Part shown: positions 31,901 through 43,685 of the stretch, piece after piece
Layout: each line of letters begins with the position of its first letter
Position numbering within the stretch: position 1 is the first letter of the stretch
Source: Eudorina sp. 2006-703-Eu-15
Taxonomy: Eukaryota; Chlorophyta; Chlorophyceae; Chlamydomonadales; Volvocaceae
Length of the DNA stretch: 64,000 nucleotides
Assembly (NCBI GenBank): GCA_003117195.1
Contig: BDSI01000016.1
Location: forward strand, 682,001-746,000
Direction: 5' to 3'
Translations under genes and position numbers: made by a program
The notes under the pieces: generated by a model
The model's database searches: none
Seen by the model: only the letters and a program-made list of their open reading frames with translations
Told to the model about the DNA's origin: nothing

Positions 31901-34608
31901 CGCCGCTGCGGCCCTGCCGCCCTCGGCGGCCGCCGCGGCGCCCGCCGCGGCCACTGCCGCCGCCCCGCTCTCCGCGCGGCGGTAGGCCGCCAGCTGCCGC
32001 AACAGCGGGTCCCTCCAATCGTGTCGGTGCATTCGCAGCTCAACGCCATCATGCAAGCAGAACTGTCGGTACAGCTCGGCTCTGCTCGGCTGCTGGTCGC
32101 GAGCCCCGTCAACAAGGACAGCGGGACGGGAATGGGGTCCGTCTACCGGCGGCGGAGGCGGCGGCGCCGTCGCCGGGCCATCTGCGCATTGACCGGGGCC
32201 GATCCCCGGCGGCTTACCCTCCAGGGGAGGCTGCGGCTGCGCCGCTGCAAAGCTGATGCTGTACATGCCGGGAGGCAACTCGGTCCAATAGCCGTCGTAC
32301 CCGGATGGCTCCGGAGCCTCTCCATGAGCCTCTCCATCGGGCGCGGCTGCGTCATCCCGGGCCCCGTCGGCGGCTGCGCGGCTGCCGGCAGTGGCGGGCG
32401 CCGCAGCCGCCGACCCGTGGGTCGGCGACGCGGATACGTCACCCGCGGTCGGCAGCTCCGAGACCGAGCTGAAGATGAGCCGCGGATCGGCGGGGTCGGG
32501 GAAATGTGCCAAGAGGCTGCGTCGACCTGCAAAGAGAACAAGGGGATGCAGAGCGGCGGCACCAGGGATGGCCCGTGGGTTTCTGGAGCTGCAACCGTGC
32601 CAAGCAGGCTGGTGCGCCCGCACTGGCGTTGGCAGGGGCAGGGACATGGGCAGGGACATGGGCAGGGACATGGGCAGGGTGCAGTTGGGGGCCGCGATGC
32701 ACGTCACGCGCCACAGCCCACCCCACATCCCGCTGCTGCCCACCCGCCGCTGCGCCCGGCCGAGGAATCCCGCTCCTCGCCGCCGCGCTTGCAGCGATAC
32801 CGGTATCGTGCGTTGTTATCGCTCAACCACCCCTGCCGCTGGCACGCCGGGGTGGTGGTTTGCCGGGGTGGTGGTTTGCCCATGGCATGATCGCCGCCGC
32901 CGTCGCCGTTGTGCTCACCCATCACATCACGGCCGAGCCACAGCCTCTGCCGCGCCGGTTCCCAGAACAGGATCGCCCAGGGGCCGCGCAGCCGGCTCAG
33001 TACCTGCGGTGCCCCGCCTGCGGTTACCGGCGGACGAGGAAGGGCACAGGAAAGTGGTCGAGGGGTAGGGCAGGGTATAGGAAATTGGTAGACATGTTTA
33101 TACTGCGCTGCTGCCAGGGTAAGAGGGGCAGGGCAGGCGCTCCGCATCCAGCGGCTTCAGCGGCACGGAAGCACTGCGGAGCCGGCAGCCCAGCGATACC
33201 ACAAGCAGCCCGCTGACACAGGGGGCAGGGTGGCCCAGATCGCTTTGGACGGACAAGCGGGTCGCAGCGCCGCGCGTTGACCGTATGGCAGTAGCGCAGT
33301 ACCCAATTGTGGTGTGCGGTGTGAGATACGGTAGTACGGCAATATAGAAATGCGAAGTAATGGGACGAACGGGCGCCCGCGACGCACCTTCAGATCCGGG
33401 GGACGCTGTCAGTGCGTCCAGCAAGACGGCGCCGTCGTTCTCCCCGGCCCGGACATCCAGCCCTCCGAACACCTCCCCTGCAAGGAACACACACCCACAC
33501 CCACACACACACGTTTGGGGTCGGGCGCGTTTTTCGCTAGACACACACCACCAGGCGTTTGGGTCGGGCAGGTTCCTTTGTTAAACACAAGCCGGCATGC
33601 GCAAACGGGGCGTGGTTCCGCGGATCACGTCGGGGGTCGCCGTACAACGCAGCAAACTATCAGCGGCAGTGGCCGCAGTCGCCGCAGTGGCCGCAGGAGT
33701 GGTAACCCCCTAACTAACACCCACGACCCAATGGTTTCGCGGTATCGAGCTGCCCGGAGATGCCTCACGTCGGGCTCCAGGCGTCAGCAGTCGTTGCATG
33801 CTGGTCAAAGCTGTGATGTGCAGCGTCCCTACCCTGTCTACATGGGTTGGAGTGTCCCCAACCTCCGTAGCTGATGCCGCAAAGCACCGTGGCATGGACC
33901 GGAGCTCGCACCGTTGAAGCACAGGATGCTGCCGTCCTCGCTGACGCATGGGCTTTGGCGGGGCAGCGTGCCGCGTAGTTGGAGAAGCGATGAAATGAAG
34001 CTCAGGCAGCAAGGGGCATCTTTCACCTCCACCTGGGGTTGGGTGGGTGGGTGGGTGGGTGGTCATCGAGGGTTTGGGTGCGCGACACGATCACCAGTCT
34101 GCTCAGCGAGTCGCGCGAGAAGCATGTCAACCGGGTCAAGCGAAGCGGGACCGGCATTGGAAGAAGGGGCCGCCACACCAGACCAGGGCACCATATCCGT
34201 CTGGAATGCATGTTGGGTTGTAAGCAGCATGGAGTGAGTGCACGGTGCCCACTCAAGGGAGGCGAGAGCTGCACGGGTGGCGCGGGGATTGTTGGAGAAT
34301 GAATCATGGTGGTGTCAGCCGGCTGGGGATGTATGCCGAATGGGGCGGGCGAGCTAAGACGTGCGTAGGTAGATAACAACGGTGCGCGATCTCATCCTCA
34401 GGTCTGAGGCGGCGCAAATTCAAGATATTTCCAGATGCGTATGACCTTGAACCTACAGGCCACCTACTTTATTGTCGCCAATGAAGTCGGGGCCACGGGC
34501 CCTTAGCGCCGCAAGCAAGCCTTGTGACGCCGCATCATGACATCGTCCATTACTGTCTGCTGAAAAGTTTTGTTCACTAGTGCTGCAAACGAGGGCAATG
34601 CCGCACAT
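28916..34608 (-). CDS. ASNSD1: Asparagine synthetase domain protein (ASNSD1-type)
   Basis: Ten exons join in phase to 855 residues: 34468-34608, 33912-34032, 33388-33477, 32919-33017, 31595-32526, 30785-31139, 30337-30493, 29735-30144, 29218-29414 and 28916-28981. The N-terminus MCGIALV with LRARGPD is a class-II glutamine amidotransferase domain that keeps Cys2, followed by CFNGEVFGGLDV and WLGRDVMGRRSLL. The C-terminal half carries the PP-loop SGGVDS (557-562), LGHGADEQCGGYGRHR, LGRDDR, HPFLDEQVM and KRAIQFGSRIGK. That is the ASNSD1 order, not that of the true Asn synthetase ASNB. Human ASNSD1 has no proven asparagine synthetase activity, so the role is unclear. The exon at 31595-32526 contains roughly 200 residues of Ala/Pro-rich insert between the two domains, which makes the protein about 200 longer than the human one (643). 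Splicing to the MCGI exon across 435 bp fixes the start. Confidence 0.88.
29651..29740. repeat. 44-bp tandem duplication carrying the GACCC palindrome
   Basis: The unit GCTCACCGACCCATGGGTCA plus about 24 bp (including CGACACCATCAACGCACC) occurs twice in a row in the ASNSD1 intron 29415-29734, ending at the splice donor of exon 29735-30144. Confidence 0.8.
33513..33589 (-). repeat. Two tandem copies of the intronic motif
   Basis: In the ASNSD1 intron 33478-33911, sense-strand sequences reading TGTGTTTAACAAAGGAACC and GTGTCTAGCGAAAAACGCG are each followed by GCCCGACCC. They lie about 43 bp apart. See the motif-family finding. Confidence 0.55.
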
Positions 34609-35874
34609 GTCCGGGGTAACAAATTACAAACTGTGGAGTCGCCAAAGGGGTTGTGTCATTACTTGAAGACGCGCGCATTAAAATTTACATATAATCATTT
34701 AATCTCAAAGGATTAAACAATCCATTTTCTAATTTTGCGCATTAAGGTGAATTACAGTCACGAAGTCGCCGTTCCGCTCACAACTGCTGTGTTGGGTCGT
34801 GAAGCTGTGACATGCCTGCCAAAATATGCCATTGGTTTATTGGAACACAACTGCAAGAACCGGATCCAGGTAGATAGTTATTCAGATACGCTCGTCCTCA
34901 ATGACCGTTGCCGATGGAACGTCATGGCCAGAGCGGTCATGGCAAAAACCAGCAGTCCGACAAATCGTTTTGAATATGCAAAAAATGTCCCACCGTCGAA
35001 ATGCCCACGCACGACATCCGGCGACGGGACGACACGCCCACCGCATCGAGTGTGTAATTAAGAGTAAGAACAAAAGAAATTCCATGCCATCTGCACATCC
35101 TCCAAGAACTCCAATCCAAAAGGCTCCCGCAGCTGTCACACGCAGCACAACCAACCGCAGTGGCATGCAAGACTGGCTCGCCATGCGAGCAACACACACA
35201 CACACACACACACAGGTCTCGTCAACTGAACCGTTAGGCGCGTTCAGGTCAATCCTTTCCTTGTATCATCGAGCAGAAGAAGAGGTGGCCATCACGCACA
35301 TTCTTCCGCGATGCACGCTCCAACACAGGTGCTTGAGCCGCACTCACGCAAACACGTACAACTCTCTGATAACAACGAGGAGTCCACCCATCCACGACCT
35401 CACGGGAAGGTAATCAGTAACGACCATAACGTACATAATGCAGTGTCTCCGGTTCAGCATCCAGTTCCTCCCATTAAACGCCAGGCATAATGCCTGATGC
35501 ATGCAGTTCAAGGCCCGCGCAATCCCCCAAAGCCTGCGTTCCAGCTTCCAGGCTATCCTTGCATTGTCATCCATATCCAGAACAGGACACCACGGGTGTC
35601 ATGCGATGGGTGTCCATGCGCGCCCGCCAAGGCCGCAGGACGACGCGGTGTCGACCCAAATGGCCCCATGCCCCCAAACTCCATGTGTCGCACGTGAATG
35701 CATCCCTACCCTGTAACTTGTCAAAACAACTCAGTGACCACATGCGAGGACACAGACACCACATCTCAACTGTGACAATTAACGAGAACTGGCCGCCAGC
35801 GCGAGCAACATTCAAGCCTCCTTCGCCGCCTCCTCCTCCGCCGCCTCCAGCAGCTTCCCGTAAGAATGCTGGGC
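34609..35874. other. Intergenic region with a (CA)n tract
   Basis: This 1.27-kb AT-richer stretch lies between the Alfin-Tudor 3' end and the ASNSD1 start, both minus. It holds a (CA)n run at about 35189-35214. No gene is seen on either strand. Confidence 0.55.
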
Positions 35875-37299
35875 TCAGAGCAGCGCCATGTGCCCTTCCC
35901 GAACAATCTCCGCGAGGTCCAGGTCTTCCTCTTCCCCGCTTGCGTAGACAATTCTGTCGGGAGGGTCGGGCCAGAGTGTAGGACAGTAACGTTGATTCGG
36001 TTCGTAATCAGGGGGCGTGTCGCTGCCAGCACCGCTGCGACGCGCAGCAACGTGTGGTTTCGTCGATGACACAACTTGATTCCCAAGTGCACACCACTCA
36101 CTTGGCCTGCTTCGTCTTTGCGTTGACGCTGATGATTTCAACAAGGTACCACAGTTGGTTGTCGGGCCAGAACAACTGCGCGGGACCATGTAAACAGTGC
36201 CATCAGAAGGTCGAAAAGGCCATGTGCGGGGGACCCAGTGGGTGATGAGGTCCGGGTTTGCCACAGGCACCTTGGGCACGCAGTACCCCCCCATTCAAGG
36301 CAAACGCTTGATACATGCGCACCTCTGCTTGCCGGCCTTTGAGGTTCGGCGAAACATCATCGGCCTTCAGCAGCCGGCCCGACGGGTACTTGCTTTCCGT
36401 GGGGCGGTCCTCGAACTTCTTCTTTTTTACCACCGGCCCCGCCTGCGGCTGTGGTGCTGTCGACTTATACTTATTCCGCTGGCTGACACACTCGAAGAGC
36501 GTCGGCATCGTGTTGATGAGCTTGAAAAGTCGCATCCTGTACACGGCGCCGTAAGCTTGATGCGCAATCCCGCTTCACCAGAAATTTCAATTACGACAAT
36601 GAAGCATTTTATACGTTCTCATGCTCCGACGCAACCTCAACCTGGCCCACCTGCCGGCAGCGTCCAATTTCACCGCGTAGAAAAATGCGACAGCGAGGAG
36701 CCACGAGTCTGAGTGCACTGCGACGAGTGCGACCCAGTCCCTCTGTGTGTAAAACAGAACGCAGCTGCTCAGGCGGTCAGGCGACGAATCGGGTCAAGCT
36801 TAATTATCTCTCGACGAAACGCATACGCACCTTTTGCATTCCATCTCTTGCAAAATTGATGCCCAAGCAGGGCTCTGGGAGCTCAGGTGGCACTTCATCC
36901 GCCGGAAGTTCCACCGCCCAAGTTCCCTCTCGCGTCCCTAAAAACGCGCACGGCGTTTACGTTGAATTGAGGTGACGGTGCCAACAAGATATACTATGTA
37001 TACTCGTGACTATCCTTGCGGCATATTGCTTCTCAGGACGGATTCCTCCCTGGCGAGACAGTGGCGCCTTAACCCGAGCGCACGTACCATATAAGCAGAG
37101 GTTCTCCCGCTCCGGATCTGCCTGTTGATATAGGTCCTCAAGGTCTGCGAATTGCAAGGGCAGCGAGTGAAGACGTGCTCCGGCAAAGGCCAGGAGCCGC
37201 GACACACTCATACTTGCCGTCTGTCAACGCACGGAGAAGCCCGCTCCTTCGCCGTTGGTAATCTTCAAATATTTCCTCAACGGTCTTCGGGAAATCCAT
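35875..37299 (-). CDS. Alfin N-domain protein with Tudor-like C-terminus, no PHD finger
   Basis: Seven exons join in phase to 235 residues: 37218-37299, 37088-37144, 36831-36937, 36651-36742, 36323-36536, 36099-36175 and 35875-35953. Residues 1 to about 120 follow the Alfin domain of plant Alfin-like histone readers: [76 protein letters not shown] and [18 protein letters not shown] basic linker ([12 protein letters not shown]) follows. The C-terminus is [20 protein letters not shown], then [22 protein letters not shown] and a final GHMALL, a Tudor/Agenet-like module. Plant Alfin-like proteins end in a PHD finger that binds H3K4me3. Here it is absent and the stop is firm. It is probably a nuclear chromatin protein. 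The first intron uses a GC donor (GACG|GCAAGT). Confidence 0.85.
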
Positions 37300-37569
37300 A
37301 ATGCTCCAGCCTTCACTGTCCCCCGGTTTCCCCCGGTTCGATTCACAGTGTTGCAGTCAGCCGCATAAACATAGCCAATCAAAAACATACTAGTACTTTG
37401 CATGAATAATGCTAGCCTTACCAAACTTTTTCATGCAAGTACGAGCACCCGTACGCTGTTGACGGAAGTCAAGCTCTATTCTTAAAGCTCTTTCAAGGAC
37501 TTCACAAAAGCCTACTTGACTGGTGCATTTTACTCTAAGTGAACCTGTTTTGATATTTGGTTTAGGGTC
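37300..37569. promoter_or_regulatory. Putative bidirectional promoter, Alfin-Tudor / PhyH
   Basis: 270 bp separate two divergent ATGs. The segment is AT-rich compared with its flanks. No TATA box could be assigned with confidence. Confidence 0.5.
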
Positions 37570-40072
37570 ATGAATTCTCGCCCTTGTTCAAACTTGCTTG
37601 TTCGGCCGCAGGCCATCCGGCCGTGTGTCTGCCCTTTACGAAATGTTCAAGGACATAAAATTCTTGCGTTGAAATTAAAATTCGCTTCTGAAGCTTTTGG
37701 TAGGACCGAACACCTCCCCACCACCAAACGGTTTGCAGCCGAGAATGCGTACAACCTTGCGGCAACTTCCGAAGTGCAACAGGATAGTTATGGTTGGACG
37801 GACGAAGACTTCGATGTGGGCCAGCCGGACTACACAGGACCCCGAGCTCCGCCTTCGAATCGCGCCGTGATAGCAGCGGCGGCGGCAACACGGCGGACCA
37901 AGCGCCGCTGGGCTCAGCTCGGGCTTGAAAGCCCATTTGGCTCCGGCCTGTCCTCGGTTACCAGTGCACCAACGCCTGCACCCGTCACAACGGCGGCCCT
38001 ACAGCGCAGCGTGACCCGCGTGCGGCACTCGGCGATTCCCGCCGCACCCAAGCCCGCCACCAGCGGCACCAACTTGAGCGATTCGGTTCTATTGCGCTAT
38101 GAGCGCGACGGCTTCGTCGTCACCCGCCGCCTGCTTCCCACGGACCAGCTCGCCTCTCTTCGAGTCGCGTGCGAGGCGGAGGTTGCTGCCCGACGGATCG
38201 AGTCGCTCCGGCACCGTGTCCGCGTGCTGTGCCCGGGGATAGACGCCTCAACTCTTACATGCGAAGCTGACCTGAAGGAGGCGCTGCAGCGGCACGCCAC
38301 CGACTCGCTGGGATTCCTGCAGTTCTTCAACCTCCATCGCACCAACCGGGCGATTGGAACGGTGAGCGCACTACTGCACATCTGTCTGGAAGTCAACTGT
38401 TGCGCCAGTTATGGAATCCAGATAAATAATTGCCAATGCGCTGCTTCAAATGATCCGCCTGTAATATAGGAATCGAACCGTTGCATTCTGTTCATGCATG
38501 ATATCGGCGTTCTGGCGTTGACGAGTACGCGCTCCGCTACGTGACTGCCAGACCCGCCCGCCTTTACGCGTCCCCGCGTGACAGGTTGCGCTGTGCACTG
38601 AGCTGGCAGCCGTGGCTTCGCAGCTTTTGGGCGCCCGGCGTGTGCGGGTGTACCAGGTGAGTTGAGGAGGGCCGCGTTCCTTTGCAAGAGAGGGACGTTG
38701 CGGTGACAGGACAGGATGGAAACGTGAGCCTTTTGCCCAAGAGCATGGTCCGCGCAGCAATGCGTAAGCCTTGGCCCTTGGGAACCGATGACGTGGTGTC
38801 GTTGACCGTGGACCCGTCCACGTTGGAGGGCTTCCCTTACATGGTGACCTTCCTTGACCTTCTCAGTTAATGTTCTCCTCACAGGCGTCCTCCCGCCCGT
38901 TCCCCTCTTCCTCTACACTGCAGGACTGCCTGTTTCTGAAGGAGCCCGGCTTCGCCGAGACCAACTGGCACAGCGACCTGCGCATGGCGCCGCTGGACAC
39001 CAACGACTTCGTGACGGCCTGGATACCGTTGCGGCCGGTCCGCGGTGCCCGCGGCGGTGCCTCCTCAAGGTCGCCGCCGGACTCGGGCCTCATGTTCGCG
39101 GCCGGCTCGCACCGCGATTTCGCGCTGCCGTTCTGGCACAACATGGAGGGTCGCGACCTCTCCGACCGGGGCTACGCCATGAAAGACACGGGTAGGCGTG
39201 GGCGGGCGTTGCGGGAAGGGCACTGACGGTATGCTTTATTCAGTCGGGTTTGTAAATTCATGGTTTGTATGTCCCGATGCAGTTGTACTGTCAACGTGCA
39301 ACAGCCGGGATTGGGGCGCCCTCGAGCTTCCACAGCACACATCGCTACCTGGGTTACCGGTCACCCCATATCGTCCGGGGTTGGCGGGCCCGTCCGGAAT
39401 CTTATTTAATATATACGTGTTGCATATGCTGGCTGCACACAACGTTGGTTTGTGGTTTCGCCCACTAACATTTGACGCGCGCGCTCGTTTCCTGCATGCA
39501 CACGTGCGGGAACCCCTGCAGGCCCTATGGAGGTCGGGGACGTCAGCTGGCACCACGGCTGGACGCTGCACTGCGCGGCACCGCAGCCAATGGGCACGCC
39601 GCCACGCCTCGCGCTCACGTGAGTTCGTATGTAGCACAGACCGAGCTTTCTGGATGGCCCGTGTCATGGACCACGGTACACCTTGGTGTCATTGTGCGAG
39701 TGCTCCTGTCACCTTGGAGCTCGGCCCGAAGTAGGCGGTTAACCCCCATCTCTGCGTCACTGTGTCTAGAACTTTGGTGCTGACAGGACGTCGGGTACAG
39801 CTCCCCTCCTGCCAAAGTGACCTGGCCCTACCCTTGCCCTTTCGTTCACGCACCGTAGCGTCTGCTTCTTCGCGGACGGCGCGCGGCTGCTGGCCCGCCG
39901 TACCGACCCCACTGTGCGGCCGGAGCTGCTGCACGACGAGGACGCTGAGAGCTACGCCGGGTGGCTACCCTCACTAACCAAGGGCGGCCGCGACGGTGTG
40001 GTGGCGCGCCACAAGCTGCTGCCGGTGGTGTGGCCGCCGGAGGCCAACGAGGCGGGGAACTTCCCGCTGTGA
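37570..40072 (+). CDS. Phytanoyl-CoA dioxygenase (PhyH) family protein
   Basis: Five exons, 37570-38361, 38585-38656, 38924-39191, 39522-39618 and 39859-40072, join in phase to 480 residues. The fold is that of Fe(II)/2-oxoglutarate dioxygenases of the PhyH family: LLRYERDGFVVTRRLLP near the start of the domain (about 180), LCTELAAVASQLLGARRVRV, then DCLFLKEPG and WHSDLRM (iron ligands H304 and D306), DTNDFVTAWIPL, and EVGDVSWHHGWTLHCAAPQP with the third ligand probably H394 and a 2OG-binding Arg near 406. The first about 170 residues are a basic, Ala/Ser-rich leader and linker, so an organelle (plastid or mitochondrion) is likely. The substrate cannot be read from sequence. It could act on a lipid or a small hydroxylated metabolite. 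Confidence 0.82.
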
Positions 40073-40550
40073 GCAGTCAGTCCTACTAGCGGGTGCCCCG
40101 TTGCATCGCTAGAGGTTGCATGTGGGCATGCCTGACTGGAATGGCCATGGCGGCTGACTGGAGCACTGGTGAAGTACATGGCAGTGAGCGTGCCGGTGGA
40201 CGCATTGCCGCTGGATGCTGCAATCACCGGCGCAACCAAGTGCGAGCTGGTGCTAGGCGCGCGTGAGAGGGAGCGAACAAGGCTGGAGGGGCTCTCGAGG
40301 CGTCCGCGTGTGTTTGACAACTCATCCGGAAATCTAGTGCTTAGAGGTCGCCTGTAGAAGCCGGGCAACAGGGCGGCGCCCTTGCTGCGACCGAGGTGAC
40401 GGGGCATCGGCCCGCGAGCACGGGGCTGGCGCCGCGTACTTGGAACAGGGCGTGCTCCTGGCCGGCTTGGACGGGTTTCATGTGCAGTCTGGAAGGATTG
40501 AGGCAGTGATTACGAAAGTCAGGTCAATAGAGGAATTGAAGATAGAGGAA

Positions 40551-40742
40551 TCAGCCATGACGTGCTGGATGGTCCTTTCCATTTAGTGTTTGGATCTTCA
40601 GCGGATCCAGGGAGTCTGCCAGCAGCAGCGCCGTCGTGGCCTGCAGCCCAGTTTTTTCCCGTAGGACGAGCTCTTCTAGGTTTTTTCGGTATGTCAAGTT
40701 GAGAGAGTGAGAGTGCACCCAGGTGCGACAGGTTTCGCACAC
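40551..40742 (-). CDS. LRR-like 3'-terminal exon, gene not resolved
   Basis: A minus-strand frame reads NLTYRKNLEELVLREKTG, then TTALLLADSLDPLKIQTLNG, and stops at a TGA at 40551-40553. NLEELVL followed by a second amphipathic unit resembles leucine-rich repeats. No start or upstream exon could be found. It may be the end of a gene whose other exons I do not recognise, or a gene remnant. Confidence 0.3.
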   Translation of the reverse strand: MCETCRTWVHSHSLNLTYRKNLEELVLREKTGLQATTALLLADSLDPLKIQTLNGKDHPARHG

Positions 40743-41699
40743 CAGGTCGACAGATTGCGCGCCAGTCTAGCGTTAGCGAGCAGCAGACCCGACGTCATTT
40801 TTGAGACCCGGTGACGGAGACGGAGACACTTGTATAGCGCCTATAGGCTACTCCTAGCACAAGCGATTTTATTCTGAGCGTAGCTGCGCGTCCAAACATT
40901 TGGGTGCGTGGCCCATCCGTGCCATTCTTGCATTCCATGTTCGAAGACCTGCACGGTATTCCCCTGATTGGTTGAGACCGTTGGAAATCCGTCCATTGAC
41001 CCATTCCTGATTGGTCGGAAGCCGGTCTCGCGCCTGAGCTTCCATGCATGGACACGGACGGCACAAGGTGTATATTGTCGGTCAGACCCCTCGTAGTTGC
41101 CCTTGTGACGGTTGTTGCGGCACCTAGCCTGTGTGTGCACGTCGGTGCATGTCGTGCTGTTCAGTGTTGTCTTCAGAGTGCTGGGTTAGATTTTGAGGCA
41201 CATGAGACGTTCATGAGTCCATACTCATGCGTAGGGGCTTGATGGAGATGAGCTGGATTGATAGCTGTACGGATTTGCACTGTGCGAAGAAGAATAACAG
41301 TCTTGTTCTGGGACATTACGCCGGACGCCTGTCCAAATTTGTGTTAATATGACCGATCAGACGTGCACATCCTTCGGCCTCGTTTGGCGAGGCTGGTGTA
41401 ACGAATGCGTGTGCACTGCTTTGTCATCTAGGGTATTCCATGCGGGGAGCCGTGACTGCTCTACAATCGTGGCTGAAGTTAATGTCCCCAGGGGCTCCCA
41501 AGGTCCTCATTTGCCCTCATCTGCAGCGACGCGACGGGGAGCCTGCCTTCGAACGCGGTCCTGCCGGCGGCCGGTGACTCCCGCGGCGTTCCGCGGGATG
41601 AAGCCTGGAGATGTGCTAAAGTGGCTGCTTGAGGGAGGGGGGCTGTGCGGTCCGCTGGCGCGGAGGTGGCTGGGATCCTGCAGTGAACCGCCAGTTCCG

Positions 41700-41870
41700 A
41701 CCTGACCCTTGGGACCCGACCAGACCCGTGAGACCCGACCAGACCTCTGGGACCCGTCCCCGGACCCGACTCGACACCTGGGACCCGACCCCTCGAACAC
41801 GACCCGACCCATGTGACCCAACCAAACCCTGGGACCCGACCCCGTGGACCCGACCCCTGACGACCCGCTG
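41700..41870. repeat. Degenerate (GGGACCCGACC)n minisatellite
   Basis: About a dozen imperfect copies of a 9-14-bp unit rich in GACCCGACC lie on the plus strand, between two short coding-like frames. Confidence 0.7.
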
Positions 41871-43274
41871 CCGCCGCTGGCGATTTTGAAGCTTGAGCTG
41901 CACCTGGAGGAGGCGTCTGGCTCGGGCCCAGACTGGCGGGCAGGCGACCGGCGACGCTTTCCGTGCAGCTCCGACCGCAAGGGTAAGGACGACGCTCGCT
42001 GTGGGCCTTATTGGGGTTTACCAGAGCACGCGGCCGCCTTCAAATGAGCCACTCTGGACGCAACAGCCACCTAGCGCGCGGGACAATGCCACACCGGCCC
42101 TCCGTCGGTGTGTGTTAGGGACTGGTAGGGTTTCCGGCATTCCGCGCGGTCCAGGGAGGCTTCCAGTGGGTACCGTGACCGAGTCACGCGTCGGGTCCTC
42201 CTGTCCCGGGGCCCTTGGGTTGAGAGGAACGCAGTGCCGATGCATCACTGCGGTCGCACGGTGAGCAGCCGCAATCATACAATTTTCGTACTGGTGATTT
42301 AAAAGTTCCATAGGAATAGATTTAACAGGATCCGACATCCGTTAGCTACTTGGCTGGCGCAGGTTGGCTTTGCGTCCTAGCTTTGCATCCACAGTGACGC
42401 CCTGTGCTGGCACCGGTAGCACTCGCTCGTCCAACAGGAACGGTCGGGAGAACCCTGACGCCAAAACTGCATAACAGGTAAGTCCCAGGCGTGACGACCG
42501 GCACGCCACGCCGCCATCATAACACACGGTCGAACCACACACGGTCGCTCCACGAGCTGCCACACAATGGGGAAGTGGAACGCAATTTGCCTCAGTACGG
42601 CATGTACGGCACTCATGAGTCCTCTTGGCTGCACACGTCCACTCCTACAGTTTCAGCAACTCCGTCCGACGCTCTTAAGTACAAACCACATGGACCGTCG
42701 ACGCTGTGCGTTCCTCAAAATCATCATAAGTACGTAAGACTTCTTTCGTGCACAAGGCCACGACGGTGCAGCACAAATATGGTATGAGCACACGACCAGA
42801 CATATGGCACTCCACCAACGAACACCTGATCGAGCCGCGGCCACACTCTGTATGGCCCATAAGGCTGGCTGCACACCTAAGAGGACCGGTGCAGCGCAGT
42901 CAGGCAATACCCAAAGCCGGCTCGTCTCCTGCTTCGTTGTACACGCCATGACAGCTTGCCCCCTCGCTAACCCCATACACGGAGGTGTTCAGCTGTACCT
43001 CTCCGCGAACCTGACAAGAAAGGTCTCGCGTGCGTGTTGCCCTAGTGGTGGACTACGTCAGCGGTCTCCGCCCCGCATGGCGACGCCGCTCCTCTGTCTT
43101 ACGTGTATGCACTACCGCGGTGCCGCATGTCCCCAGCGATGCACGGACTCTCGGTTGGTGAGAACAGTGTTTGCTCTCCGAATTTGTTTTCCGTCATCCG
43201 ACTCCGCGAACACTCAGTGCAATCTTTGCTCTCCAGTGTCATTTCCGAAATCTGACTCTTATGTAATGTAACCG

Positions 43275-43279
43275 TTACA
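43275..43279 (-). terminator. TGTAA poly(A) signal for the GH1 gene
   Basis: TTACA on the plus strand lies about 410 nt after the stop at 43686. Confidence 0.45.
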
Positions 43280-43685
43280 AGGTGGACCCGACTCTTAGCT
43301 CCAGCACCCGGCAAGTATGGGCCAGGGCGGAAGTGCGCTCACTGCTGTACATGGCGGTCCCCTGTCTTTGGAGCAACACCCGCGCCGGACCTCCCGCAAT
43401 GACAATCCTACCACCCAATGCCACAGACGTGCTGCGAGAAGATGGCCGGACCGTCGGACCCGCGATCAGCCCCCCAAGCGTATGCCTGGCTGAGCACATG
43501 ACGCCACGACATGACGCATATTCACTCCGAAGCATGTAGGACCACTGCCTAGGCGCGCCCTCGTCTCACTGGCAGCTGCGCCCTGCCCGTCCGTGCGCGC
43601 GCCGGCCGACAGCTCCTCAGCGGACGCCTCCCGCGAACCGAGCGACCACCCATCCATGCCATGCAAAAGCCTCAGCGGTCACTCC

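Larger units (their letters stand above)
40073..43685. other. Convergent gap with two coding-like fragments
   Basis: The 3.6 kb between PhyH (plus) and the GH1 gene (minus) hold an LRR-like terminal exon (40551-40742, minus). They also hold a plus-strand frame with PLPPLAILKLELHLEEASG (about 41860-41915) ending at a good donor (GCAAGG|GTAAGG), and a degenerate GGGACCCGACC minisatellite (41700-41870). The fragments are on opposite strands and could not be joined to one gene. A minus-sense TGTAA at 43275-43279 belongs to the GH1 gene. Confidence 0.45.

Noticed and set aside
38450..38480. GGTTCGATTCC on the minus strand, a perfect tRNA B-box
   Set aside because: The flanks cannot form a T-arm or an acceptor stem, and no A-box lies at the right distance.
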